From positions 190,533 to 254,532 of the forward strand of contig QZCP01000066.1 in assembly GCA_003956705.1 (NCBI GenBank): DNA of 64,000 bases, written 5' to 3'. Under the pieces are notes generated by a model. It did not search any database and was not told where the DNA came from. It worked only from the letters and a program-made list of their open reading frames with translations. The position numbers were made by a program, and so were the translations under genes. Positions 48,425-59,817 of the stretch are shown in pieces; the first letter of the stretch is position 1, and every line of letters begins with the position of its first letter. The DNA is from Brevipalpus yothersi. Taxonomy: Eukaryota; Arthropoda; Arachnida; Trombidiformes; Tenuipalpidae.

Positions 48425-49856
48425 TCATTTGTCTTTGAGAATCGTCTTGATACCACTCAAAGTACCGTTGAAATTAAGTTTGCTTGTAGGTATGTCCAGA
48501 AGTTTACACATGAGTGGATAAGTATCAATATTTTCGAACTCGTCCTTGTAAACGAAACCCTGACGAAAAGCTGGACCTACAGCCATAAAAAATGATCTCA
48601 TGGAGGGAAGTCGGTTATCGTAACCATGTTCACCAAAAATAGGCCTTAAATTTAGCTGTTGGAATTGTTCTTCATCTTTCAACAATTCATAACCTTCCTC
48701 AGCAAGAACCAATATTGGCATGATTCTCCGATTGTTTCGATAATGGAACACTTTGGGGACCTCTTCCTTCTTGTACACTCGAATTGATCCCTTTTTAGAG
48801 AAATCTTTCAGAATTTTATACACTTTCTCTTCTTGACCTGGCTTGGGCTTTACTCCAAAGAGTGGAGCATCTCCTGATGCAAAGTAAAGATTTGGATCCA
48901 ACACTTGACTTAGAATCACCACATTCTTGCGAGAAACCTTAGCAAATCCATGATCCTATTGAAAAATGGAACCTCATATCACTTAAAAATTCATGGTATA
49001 TTTTATGATCCACTCACACTAACGAAAATCAGGTTCAATCCTTGAAGCAAACCTGATCGATCAAGTTGATGATAAAAATTTTTTATGTTACCATCGATCT
49101 CTCGAACTGTCTCATTTACTTCAGACGAAAAGGGACCAAAATAATGACTCTGAGAATCTGGTTCAGTGTGAAACAAAACTAATAGATTTGATGGTTTTCT
49201 AGGATTTTTTGCCCATTTGATGGCTGTTTCAAAAGTTTCAGGCAATGACAGAACAAAACTGTTCGTTACTCGATGATAGTATGGCAAACGATTAGAATAT
49301 ACACTTCCTCCACCAGGCCACTCGATAACACCACTGTATCGAGGACAGTTATCATCAGAACCAAATTTTTCATTGGCAATCTTCAATGGATTCAACGAAT
49401 ATGATTTAGTTGCAGTTCTAGTGCATCAGGAATCAACCAGACATAACTACTCACCCATATCGGCAAACCAACGCCACTGTCCCACCATCTTGATTCAGTT
49501 CTGTTCTTATCAAAAGTCTCTTTGAATAAAGAATCATAAAAAGTGTTCGATATCATTCCATGAGACTCTACGTAGAGACCAGTTGCCATCGATAGATGAT
49601 TTGGATAAGTTGTTGTCACAAACATGGGCTTCATCCGAGTTCCAACCGATCCTTTTCGAGACAAACTATAGAGAAAAGGAGTCAGATCAGGACTTAAGTA
49701 GTCTGGTCGGAAACCATCAAGCGAGAGTATCAAAACTCTTGGAGCTTGTTGACATTTTGATGAAGATCCATTAACGATCAATTCATGAAAAATTGTTATC
49801 GTCAGAATAGGAATGATTACTCTCGTGATCATCTTTCTCGAGTGTCCAAAGACCAA
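48425..49856 (-). CDS. Ectonucleotide pyrophosphatase/phosphodiesterase, ENPP4/5-like, copy A (three exons)
   Basis: Secreted or surface enzyme that cleaves phosphodiester bonds, typically in nucleotides or lysophospholipids. Minus-strand exons are 49856-49455, 49380-49018 and 48955-48425, phase 0 at both junctions, 431 residues. An N-terminal hydrophobic stretch (about 10-30) acts as a signal peptide or anchor. Catalytic and zinc-binding residues are in place: D47 in LILSLDGF, nucleophile T83 before YPNHLSMATGLYVESHG, D and H in EPDSQSHYFGP, DH in VSDHGF, and H in GEHGYDN. GVGLPIW/IANEKF at the first junction matches the family. There is no C-terminal membrane segment, unlike vertebrate ENPP4/5. 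It lies upstream of aminopeptidase copy A on the same strand, with 366 bases between. Substrate unknown. Confidence 0.9.
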
Positions 49857-50739
49857 AATCCGAATTTTCTCTCAGTCCACTGACAAGACTTTACCAAGAC
49901 ACCCTATTATGTTGATGGTGAAATGATAGATTTCTTCCAAATTGATAAAGATTAAGCAATCAGTACTTTAGAGGCAAAAATGACATGATTTTATAGCATC
50001 GCTAATTTAAGCACCTGTTAAGACCACAAACTACTGATCAGAATTTTCCTCTTTACTGAACACCCGATGAACATGAAGACTTTCACAATTTTCCTGATCT
50101 CACCAGATCTCGGTTCTATGGACTCACACCTCTCAGAACATCTGGCAAGTTGAATCTCGATGATTTTGATTGGAAAAAATGTGGTAAAAAACTGGATGCT
50201 CTGTACAGTATTAGGAAATTTACATTCCTCAAGAATCGGGTCACTCTCATCAAATTGAAAAGAACTTCTCAGACCAGAATAAAGTCCTATTAATATCTAT
50301 TTGAGTTCAATCTGCCATAGAGTTTGATGAGAAGAAATCCTTTTGATAATGATTTCTATTGTGAGTGGAGGCAATTTATATAATTTTTCCACTGTTCCCA
50401 ATCATAATAGGATGACCGATATTAAAGTGTCTATTAAGTTCTTTCGTTTGGTATGAAATCGATTTCGTGGACCAAGGAATTTTTGCTCATGTTGAAGGAA
50501 AACATCGATCATGAAAATGAGATCAAAATCAAACCTGAAAAAACCTCATCGAATCTCCAGCTAGAACAGAATGGCCGGAAAAACCGAAACGTCAAGACGA
50601 AAATCTTTTACTAGCAATCAGGTTTGTAGCGCTGGAAGAAAATGTCCTAAAATTTGTAGATTTTGAAATTAATAGTTAAGCTGTAATTGATTCATCAGAA
50701 AAAAATGGATCTTTCACGCTAGTTCGAAAAAAACTTTTC
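49857..50739. other. Spacer upstream of ENPP copy A
   Basis: AT-rich. Its first 80 bases or so weakly resemble the flank upstream of ENPP copy B (54677 onward), as expected for a duplicated promoter. No ORF of note. Confidence 0.45.
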
Positions 50740-50858
50740 CTTTTATTCTAAGATTTCTCTTTGATTAAGAATCTTCTTTATACCATCCAAAGTACCGTTG
50801 AAATTAAGTTTGCTTGAGGGTATGTACAGAAGTTTACCCGAGTGGATAGATATAAATT
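50740..50858 (-). pseudogene. ENPP 3'-end relic
   Basis: About 120 bases homologous to the last coding part of ENPP copies A and B (compare 48415-48530). On the minus strand it reads IPSSKLNFNGTLDGIKKIL before a stop, against IPTSKLNFNGTLSGIKTIL in the intact genes. It is cut off sharply at its upstream side, where the inverted repeat begins. It is a third, broken ENPP copy. Confidence 0.85.
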
Positions 50859-51252
50859 TTGAAGATGTTAGTAAAGTGATAGCTTAGTAACAATTAGAGA
50901 GAAAGAAAGCTGAAATTTTCAGATAACAGCGTTGAAAAATATTCGAGAGTAAAGCGCTTAGGATATCATCTAATTTGGCATCTTGATAAAAACATTGAAC
51001 CAGATCCAACATCCGATCATCAGACCATTTTTCGAATCCTCCACCACAAATATGGAAAGCCGAGTGGATAATCGCGCAAATTTTGATGGTTTTGTCCCAA
51101 TTGCTTTCATCCAAATCAGATTTTATTGGAAGCCATTTCACGTGCTGAATGGAGTAAATGTAATCGTAAGTTTCTCTGCTGTTCTATGTCCATTTTGTAA
51201 TTTCCCATTTCTTTAAATTGTGTCTTACCAGCTCAACAAACACACTGTCCGA
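50859..51252 (-). repeat. Left arm of a large inverted repeat
   Basis: About 394 bases, nearly identical to the reverse complement of 51875-52280. On the minus strand it holds an open frame (51141-50884, 85 codons) beginning MKWLPIKSDLDESNWDKTI. A 4-base difference from the other arm shifts the frame after DDILSA. An acceptor-like sequence precedes the ATG, so the arm may hold a captured exon. The family is not recognised. Confidence 0.9.
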
Positions 51253-51874
51253 AGTAATGTAATTTGTCGTATATGATCAACATTAGAGGTTTAGAGAGGT
51301 TTATCGATTTTCTTGCCACTTATTTCGGTCTCTTGAGCACCGAAAGAGTCCAAGTAGTAATAAAGTTTAAGCCGAGTTAAATCTGCTGCGGTGTAAACAT
51401 TCTGGAACTCGACGTAAACCAAACTAATGCTTGTGACTCTGAGGGAACCTAATAAAAATTCATATGAGGCAGAGGCTTTGATGTCAAACCGTTTGGCAGT
51501 GTTACCTATTTGAGGGTTTGACCAATCCACAATGTTGGGCAATATTCACAGTCCTCTGACTACGAAGTCCGAACCATGAATAAGAGTACTAATCACATTT
51601 TCTAGAAGGAGTTTGAGGACATCTGGATTCGAGAAAACATTTACTGTCAGAAAACAATCTCTGAGCTGTGGCATCAGCTAGAATGAGAAGAAGCATTCAG
51701 TAAATAGATTGCAATCCTGAAGAATAGAGCTTCAGCGTGGATACATTACCTCGGAGTCCGAGGTATCTTACACCATAGATGACGAAAACCCGCATGCTAT
51801 TGGCAACAGGAAGATTCTCTATATACCTGAGGGATGCCCATTCAAAATGATATTTTCAAATGACTGTCCGAGGC
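51253..51874. other. Loop between the inverted-repeat arms
   Basis: About 620 bases. The minus strand has an 83-codon frame (51542-51291) and, upstream of it, more coding-like sequence broken by stops, including VRYLGLRGNVSTLKLYSSGL, which has a leucine-rich look. This may be another part of the same unidentified gene as in the arms. No transposase was seen. Confidence 0.5.
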
Positions 51875-52280
51875 TCGGATAGTGTGTTTGTTGAGCTGCT
51901 TTGTTGAGCTGGTAAGACACAATTTAAAGAAATGGGAAATTAGCAAATGGACATAGATTACCAGAGAAACTTACGATTACTCATTTCAGCACGTGAAATG
52001 GCCTCTAATAAAATCTGATTTGGATGAAAGCAATTGGGACAAAACCATCAAAATTTGCGCGATTATCCACTCGGCTTTCCATATTTGTGGTGGAGGATTC
52101 GAAAAATGGTCTGATGATCGAATGTTGGATCTGGTTCAATGTTTTTATCAAGATGCCAAATTAGATGATATCCTAAGCGCTGAGCTTTACTCTCGAATAT
52201 TTTTCAACGCTGTTATCTGAAAATTTCAGCTTTCTCTCTCTCTAATTGTTACTAAGCTATCACTTTACTAACATCTTCAA
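51875..52280 (+). repeat. Right arm of a large inverted repeat
   Basis: About 406 bases, mirror image of 50859-51252. The plus strand has an open frame (51993-52220) that matches the left-arm frame up to DDILSA. TTTCAG followed by CACGTGAAATGG looks like a splice acceptor and exon start. Near its inner end a 13-base stretch around AGCTCAACAAA is duplicated relative to the left arm. No target-site duplication was found outside the arms. Confidence 0.9.
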
Positions 52281-52335
52281 TCTCATTGTTGATCAGGATA
52301 TGTATAAGAATAGTATTATCCACGACAGTTTCCAT

Positions 52336-52752
52336 ATTAACATTCTCCTTTATCTGTATGGACACACTTTCGGATCCAGTGAAAGTCAGATCAACCAGAT
52401 CGGGTTTCAATGTAATGTCATAGAAAGAAGGCACAACTGTGGTCGGTAGTCGTTCGAATGGCTTTTTGACACCACAAGCGGCTGAATCTCCTGAATTAGA
52501 CATGATTACACGATGTATAGTTGATGGTGAACAGCGAAATTTACACTGAATTGATAATAAAGTTCGAAGTGAGATTGGCCGATTATGTTGATGGTAACAA
52601 GCTTTCTGAAAATTTGAACCGAAATTGACTCCACGAAACTTTGACAACAACTGTGAACAATACGACGGCGAACCAAAACTTGACAGCAATCGATGACAAT
52701 AAATTTCCGAACAGCTAATCACTAACTTGACTGTTCTCGACAATGACTGCAT
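52336..52752 (-). pseudogene. Puromycin-sensitive aminopeptidase exon 1 relic
   Basis: On the minus strand this reproduces exon 1 of copy A from the initiating ATG (52752) through residue KENVN, then breaks off. The rest of the exon and all later exons are absent. Positions 52336-52660 are identical by eye to 47642-47966 (325 bases). Differences cluster at the very 5' end of the coding region. Past the break the frame runs a further 28 codons into unrelated sequence. The catalytic domain is missing, so it cannot make an aminopeptidase. Confidence 0.92.
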
Positions 52753-53253
52753 ATGAATAAACAGAACACTTTAATCATCATGATTAAGCAGCAATGTGAG
52801 CAACAGGAAACATAAGCTTATGCATTAGCTTAGACTGATAGCGCAGCTTCAGTATAGCTTACAAATTGAAGAAGGCTGAAAATTGAAATATGATTATGAT
52901 GGGAAAAGGAAATTGAAATGTGATCATGATTAGAAATTGAAATGACTAGATCAATTGACTGACTAGATTAGTTAAAAGGAAAGATGAGATCAGAAAAATC
53001 AAGAAGACATGAAGACTTGGAAGAGTTGATCGGAAGAGAGATCAAATTTTTGCTCAGATTGAAAATTAGATTGATGATCAAATGGACCACAAAAAAATAT
53101 ATTCAAAAGCATTTCGACCAAAAAGGATCATGATTATTATTGTAAGAGTTTGGTTTTCTGATTGTGGTTTTGAGAATAAAGTCTTTGATTTGAAGTTTTT
53201 GGATTCGAAGTCAGATTTTGTTCTTCAGAGAGAACTTCTTTATTTTTATCCAA

Positions 53254-54676
53254 TCATTTGTCTTTGAAAATCGTCTTGATGCCACTCAAAGTACCGTTGA
53301 AATTAAGTTTGCTTGTAGGTATGTCCAGAAGTTTACACATGAGTGGATAAATATCAATATTTTCAAATTCGTCCTTGTAAGCAAAACCTTCACGAAAAGC
53401 TGGACCTACAGCCATAAAAAATGGTCTCATTGACGAAAGTCGATTATCGTAACCATGTTCACCAAAGATAGGCCTTAAATTTAGCTGTTGGAATTGTTCT
53501 TCATCTTTCAACAATTCATAACCTTCTTCGGGAATAACAAGAATCGGCATGATTCTCCGATTGTTTCGATAATGAAACATTTCGGGTATCTCTTCTTTCT
53601 TATACACTCGAATCGACCCCTTTTTGGAAAAATCTTTCAAAATTTCATACACTTTCTCTGCTTGACCAGGTTTAGGCTTTATTCCAAAGATTGGAGCATC
53701 TCCCGATACAAAGTAAAGATTTGGATCCACCACTTGACTCAGAATTATCACATTCTTCCGAGACACTTCAGCAAATCCATGATCCTGTGTATGAATAAGC
53801 ACTGATATTAATAAGTTAAAAACATTTTCGTGATACATGTCTATTATCTGATCCACTCACACTGAGGAAAATCATGTTCATTTTTGGGAGCAAACCTGAT
53901 CGATCGAGTTGATCATAAAAATTTTTGATGTCACCATCGATTTTTCGAATTAAGGCTTTAACTGTTGGAGAAAACGGACCAACAATATGGCTTTCGAAAT
54001 CTGGTTGGTTGTGATATAAGACAAGAAAATTTGCTGGATTCTTGGGATTTTTTGCCCATTCAAGTGCTATTTCAAAAGTTTTAGGCAGTGTTGGAACGGT
54101 CCAAATGGTTGTTACTCGATGGTAATAGGGCAAACGATTAGAATATACACTTCCTCCACCAGGCCACTCGATAACACCACTGTATCGAGGACAGTAATCA
54201 TCAGAACCAAATTTTTCATTGGCGATCTTCAAAATTCAACGAATATGATTTAGTGGCAGTTCTAGTGCATCAGGAATCAACCAAACGTAACTACTCACCC
54301 ATATTGGCAAGCCAACGCCATTGTCCCACCATCTTGATTCGGTGTTATTGTAATTAAAAGTTTCCTTGAACACGGAATCATAAAAATTATTTGCTATCAT
54401 ACCATGAGACTCTACGTAGAGACCAGTTGCCATCGATAGATGATTTGGAAAAGTTTTAGTGACGAACATGGGCTTCATCCGAGTTCCAACAGATCCTTTT
54501 CGAGACAAACTATAGAGAAAAGGAGTCAAATCTGGACTTAGGTAGTCTGGCCGAAAACCATCCAGTGAGAGTATCAAAACTCTTGGAGCTTGTCGACATT
54601 TTGCTGAGAAACCATAGATGATAAATTCATGAAGAATTCCTATCATCATAAGAGGAAGGATTCCTCTTCTGACCAT
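53254..54676 (-). CDS. Ectonucleotide pyrophosphatase/phosphodiesterase, ENPP4/5-like, copy B (three exons)
   Basis: Paralogue of copy A. Minus-strand exons are 54676-54299, 54226-53861 and 53784-53254, phase 0, 424 residues. The active-site set is complete: D39 in LILSLDGF, nucleophile T75 before FPNHLSMATGLYVESHG, D and H in QPDFESHIVGP, DH in VSDHGF, and H in GEHGYDN. Exon 3 has the same length as in copy A (531 bases); exon 2 has one extra codon (TTIWTVPTLP against TNSFVLSLP). The N-terminus is shorter and differs most. Differences concentrate in exon 2 around the substrate-facing middle of the domain, so substrate preference may differ between copies; that is inference. The intergenic sequence before the aminopeptidase relic matches the one between ENPP A and aminopeptidase A. 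Confidence 0.9.
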
Positions 54677-55229
54677 CTTTCCCAGCTTTTTTGAGAGCGA
54701 AAACTCGAGTAACTCAAAATTTTCTCCGAATCACTGACTGGCCTTAAGCAAAATGCTCAAGTTAAGATACGTTCAGTGATAATGGAACGATTCTTTCTGT
54801 GAAACGGTCCGAAGTGATGAAGTAATCAGTGCAGCATCACTCAATAAATTTTCAGCACTTGTTAAGATCTCTCTCTACTTATCACGAATTCCCATTTCAA
54901 ATCAAATAAACATGATGAATTCAATTATTCGAACAAAGATCCATCGTATTCTCAGTCAGTCAATGAAATTCACAGCTCATGAAAACATCTGATACCATGA
55001 ATCCCAATGAATTTGATCGAAGCGAAGGAAATATGTTGAGAGGCTACCGTTTTCTGAAGCTTTGCAAAATTTTTGATTTCCAAACAACTACATCACCACT
55101 AGTAAAGCTTGGTTCAGTGACATGATCAAATTTTTTCGGTAGATATGAATTACCAAGAAGGTTGAAAAATTTCTGGGAAATTTCGAGATTAAACTAGATC
55201 TTCCCTTAATTCTCTTTGTAAAATTAAGA
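54677..55229. other. Spacer upstream of ENPP copy B
   Basis: AT-rich, with weak similarity to the flank of ENPP copy A in its first bases. No gene was seen. Confidence 0.4.
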
Positions 55230-55620
55230 GCGAGCCTTCATAGAAGTGTCTCGCTCAGTTGCCTTAATGTAACAATATTCACTAACAATGAAAACTACTT
55301 GTTCCAATATATTCATATTCACCAACAATAGCAGCCATTAGATCGTTGAGCATAATTGGAGTCTCATCGAATTTAACCACTTTCAAGTGAAGAGACAGTT
55401 TCAAACTAATGACAATTAGATGCACGATAATATCAGTGATAGAACTCAACCAAGGCAGAACAGAACACCTCATCAATGATTAGGTTATCTATGGTCCGAA
55501 GACAATCGAATCAAAAATGCTCTCTAAAGAACCCTTTTTCGGATTCAGTGAGTCTAAACAACGACCGAGTTCCGTTTTGTTAGCTTCAATGGAGCTGAGA
55601 TCAAATTTTCTGGTATCAAT
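55230..55620 (-). pseudogene. Degenerate aminopeptidase fragment
   Basis: On the minus strand 55282-55400 reads LKVVKFDETPIM followed by AAIVGEYEYIGT, which matches the exon 2 segment of the intact aminopeptidases (LKVVKFGETPIMSTYL..FIVGEYEYIET). The same segment seems repeated in a poorer copy just downstream on that strand (about 55230-55290). Bases near 55440-55500 and 55540-55560 weakly resemble exon 1. Stops and rearrangements make it non-functional. The outer limits are approximate. Confidence 0.7.
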
Positions 55621-55875
55621 GTATGATCTCCACAGATGAGAATAAATTCATTCAATCATTCCAATTTATGCTCTAAACCTAAAAACTTTCATTGACAATC
55701 TAATTGGCTTGAGCTTTTATCGATGATTAGAGATCTCCTGGAATCTAAATAAACGGAGCAAATTGACATGATGTAATGAGAATTTCTCAAGTTTATTCTT
55801 AATTAGAGATACATTTTGGAAAGTGAAAAAAGAACAAAAGTGGCCCATCAAATGGATAAATAGTGAGAGGGCCAA

Positions 55876-58800
55876 TCAATTGAGTGACTGAAGAAATTGT
55901 TTCACTGGCTGAGATTCTTTCATCAACCATCTATTATTATTTTTGATTGACTCCAATCCTCTAAGAATCACAAGTTCAAGACCAGGAAGAGGATGCTCAG
56001 CAAAGAAGCTTTCCACTTCAGTGTATTTCTCATCAGAGGTGAAGCCATATGTGATACCCTGGAAGTATAAGAATAGAAATCAGTATAAATTGAGAAGATA
56101 GTGATCTTGATTTACCTCTATCATACAAGAAGTAGAATAATGGTTTCCATATCGCCGCTTCAACTCTTCGAAATTTTGGCGGAAAAAGTTCCATGCCAGC
56201 TCTCGGCCATTTTTCGACCCAGCAGAGGCCCGAATCACAGACCAAGCATCTTGAGATCTTACTTTATCCTTCAATCAGAGAGAATAACATATCTAGATCG
56301 GGACTGTCGCAATGATAGTGATGCTTACCGATAGTGCAAAATCAAGAACTCTTTGAATTCGGCTAGAATCATGAGCAGAGGCAGCTGATCTGATTAGACG
56401 TTCTTTCTCTTCATGGAGCTCCTCTTTATCATAAAGCTGATTGAACAGAGAATCAGTTAAATTAATGGATGGAAGAGTATGCTCAACTTACCTCAAATAA
56501 CTTGTTAAATTCTTGATCGCTTCCAAAAATCGCTATCGCTCGATAGACTACTCCTCTAAGATCGGGAGCCATAATTTTACCATTACAATGATCAGTAAAT
56601 CTTTTTTTGGCTTCATTTATTATATGTTGGTCACCGAAATTCAACAATCTACTGAGAACCAATACTCTCAAGAGATTATCAGTGTGCTTGTTATCTGGTT
56701 GTTGATCAAATCCTAACTTGCTGAAAATTTGAGCATAAAACTTTCGACCAAAAGCATGAAATAGAGGTTGGTAGTCGGTATGAGCAAGTAAAGAGTCCAG
56801 CTTCGAGAAGCCACCACTAATTGCGTTCCAAGTAACATAACTATCTTCCTGATTGTAACATGAAAGAATACCAAGAAAATCCACAGTGGATGTTTTGCCA
56901 GCTAATGAAGTGACAAAGAGATCGCTAACAATTTGCAATCTATCGATAGCGCCAATCCTCTTTTCACGTATAGCAGGCTTCAAAAGCTCCAACAAGTCTG
57001 ATGAATAGCTAACTCGATGGAAGCTTTCGCAGTTTGGATTGATTTTGATCCAATCGGAAGGGCTAACATCACCAAGAGGAATCTCAAATGTTTTATCTTT
57101 CATGAGTACGGGAACTGTTGGATTTTTTGGGTTGCTAGAAGTGATTATAGAGATTGGAATTTGCCATAATGCAGTTTTTTCATCTCCAACCAGCTGTCCA
57201 TCGAAGGTGAATTGTTCTTGCATTAGTGTTAGAACTCGCTTCCCATTGTCTACTCTGGAAGAAACTTGGATAAGTGGAAAGCCACGTTTTTGTGTCCAGG
57301 TAGACATCATTTCTTCAACGGGCTTTTTGCTTGAGTCTCCCAATGCTGCCCATAAATCTTCAGTAAATGCGTTTTTGTATGCATGCTTGGTGAGATAATT
57401 TTGCATTCCTTTTCTAAATGCCTGGAATGAGGATAGAGAGTTGAATAACAAGCATATTCACTTGATTGCTTGATTAGATGCTCACCTCATCACCTATCCA
57501 CTTATAGCACATGCGAATAATTGAGCCTCCTTTTTCATAGGAAATAGCATCAAAAATAGACTCCACTTCATCAGGATGACCAACAGGTACCTCTATTGGA
57601 TGAGAATTATGGAAGGCATCAAGCTCGAATGCAGGTAGAGAGGATGAGGTAACGAATTGAAGCCATATATCGAGTTCTGGATAGATACCATCAGTAGCTA
57701 GATACTGCATGAAAGTGGCGAAACCTACGAGATATAGAGAAAGGAGATGAATTAATTGGGGAACAAGAAGCGAGGGATGGAGAATGATTGAAATGGGAAT
57801 CACCTTCATTCAGCCACAAATGAGTCCACCATTCCATTGTTACAAGGTTTCCATACCACTGATGTGCAGTTTCATGACAAACACAGGTCGCGATGAACTC
57901 TCTATTGGCCGATGATGTATTTTTTGGATCATCAAGAACACAAGTTTCTCGATAGGTGACTAGACCCCAATTTTCCATGGCTCCACTAGAAAAGTCAGGG
58001 ATCGCGATATGATCAAGCTTCTCAAGAGGATAGGGAATGTTGAAGTAGTTTTCGAACAAAGTGAGACATTTTGATGCAGTTTCCAGGGCAAATTTTCCTT
58101 GATCTTTCTTGCCAATTTGAGTGTAAACCTTTACAGAAGTTCCTTTCTCAGTCTTTGTCTCAATATATTCATACTCTCCAACTACGAAAGCCACCAAATA
58201 GGTGGACATGATCGGCGTCTCACCGAATCTAACCACTTTCAAGTTAGCATCCTCTTGGTAAGGCATCTCAGATACCACATTGGTATTTGACAAAACTGTC
58301 AAATCTTTTGGTGCAATCATCGTAACCTGGAAGCGAGCTTTGATGGCTGGTTCATCCCAGCAAGGAAAAGCTCGACGAGCGAAAGTAGTTTCAAACTGTG
58401 TGGTAGCACAATATCGTTCTTCCCCACTTGCTGACTTGTATTTACTTCGATAGAAACCTTTCATCTGATCATTGAGAGTACCAGTGAAAGACATAAACAG
58501 TGTGCCAGATCCAGGTTGCAACTTGTTCATAAATTCAATACGAGCAACCTGATTGTCGGAGTCTATTGACACTTTTCCATAGGCTTTATCATCTAGAAAA
58601 AACCAAACATCAAGATAAGTTGGATTGATCTTCAATCTAGTCGGAACATTATTTCAAACTTACTGGATCCTAAGGCACTATAAACTGCTTCATTGATGAT
58701 CAAATCCTCCACATTAAGAACAATTTCATCAATACTCTCCTTGACTTGTATGGACACATTCTCGGATCCAGTGAAAGTCAGTTTAACCAGATCGGGTTTC

Positions 58801-59123
58801 AATGTTATGTCATAGAAAGAAGGCACAACCGTGGTCGGTAGCCGTTCAAATGGCTTTTTGACAGCACAAGCAGCTGAATCTCCTGAATTGGACATATTCA
58901 CACGATGTATATTCAAAATATTAGGACACTTGTTTCGAATTGATAGCAAAGATCGAAAAAATGCAAAAGGATTTCGATGAGTTTGTCTAGTCTGTGAACT
59001 GATGATAAGTTTACGTGGTTTAGACAACAACCGTGGAGATAATGAAGAAAATAACTGATGACGCTCAAATTTTACGCAAGTAGAAATTAATTTGATAGTA
59101 TTCAAATTGAAAAAACTCATCAA
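55876..59123 (-). CDS. Puromycin-sensitive aminopeptidase, copy B (seven exons)
   Basis: Paralogue of copy A. Minus-strand exons are 59123-58664, 58592-57804, 57724-57486, 57421-56492, 56436-56329, 56268-56116 and 56058-55876, giving 953 residues. Exons 2 to 6 have exactly the same lengths as in copy A (789, 239, 930, 108 and 153 bases), confirming both models. GAMEN is at 357-361, HETAH at 393-397 and E416 follows 18 residues on, so it should be active. The exon 2 donor is GTGATT, a weaker consensus. The N-terminal extension again looks like a mitochondrial presequence, with an internal start M77 (58895) before KKPFERLP. Protein divergence from copy A is clear in exon 4, but 58230-58377 is identical by eye to 47136-47283. 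A minus-strand AATAAA lies near 55794. Confidence 0.93.
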
Positions 59124-59817
59124 ATCAACACAATCAATTAACTAATTGCAATGTTAACTTCTCAAAAGTTTTGACTCAAAATGCTTCCTTTTTGTTGTCA
59201 AAATTTTTTGAACCGGTGCAAGTATCAGATAGGCAATATCGGATTCTTAAGATGCACCAACAGAGAGAGACAATTTTAACCTGAATTAATTGTTAATTGT
59301 TAATTTTAACAGTTCAACTAATTATTGTTCCAACCCTACAGAATATGAAAAAAATTGGCTCTGCATAGAGTCGCTCTTCGTAATACATCTACCTCAGTAT
59401 CGCAATTTTATGATAAGAAACAGTAGATTTTGAACAAAAGCTTACCAGAGAAGCTACGAAAAACTTTCTAGGCTAACCAATTCGAAAATACAACAAAAAA
59501 TGAACTATTCGGAAGGACTACTTTTCACTTCTTCTGTTCACGATGAAGAAGAATTTTGAGATTATTTGTTAACAAGAAAGATTGAAGCCACTAAATGGAT
59601 CGCTGGGAAACTTACTGTCTTCATGGCACCTGAAGAATGCTAACCGATTTAGTCATGATAAAATGGTAAAATTTGACAAATGAATTTCAACTTTCGCATT
59701 TTTTTTTCATTTCATTTAATTCTCTATAATAATTTTGATAAAATTCGTGGTGTATCCACCAAACCTGCAATATATTAAGTTTAAATGCACTGGAGGCAAA
59801 AAAATTAGGCTGTTCAT
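59124..59817. other. Spacer between the MICAL-like gene and aminopeptidase B
   Basis: AT-rich, no supported ORF. It holds the 3' UTR of the MICAL-like gene and the promoter of aminopeptidase B. No bMERB-type coding sequence was found here. Confidence 0.55.

Noticed and set aside
50859..52280. A classical DNA transposon with long terminal inverted repeats
   Set aside because: No transposase and no target-site duplication were seen outside the arms, so it is reported only as an inverted repeat of unknown origin.
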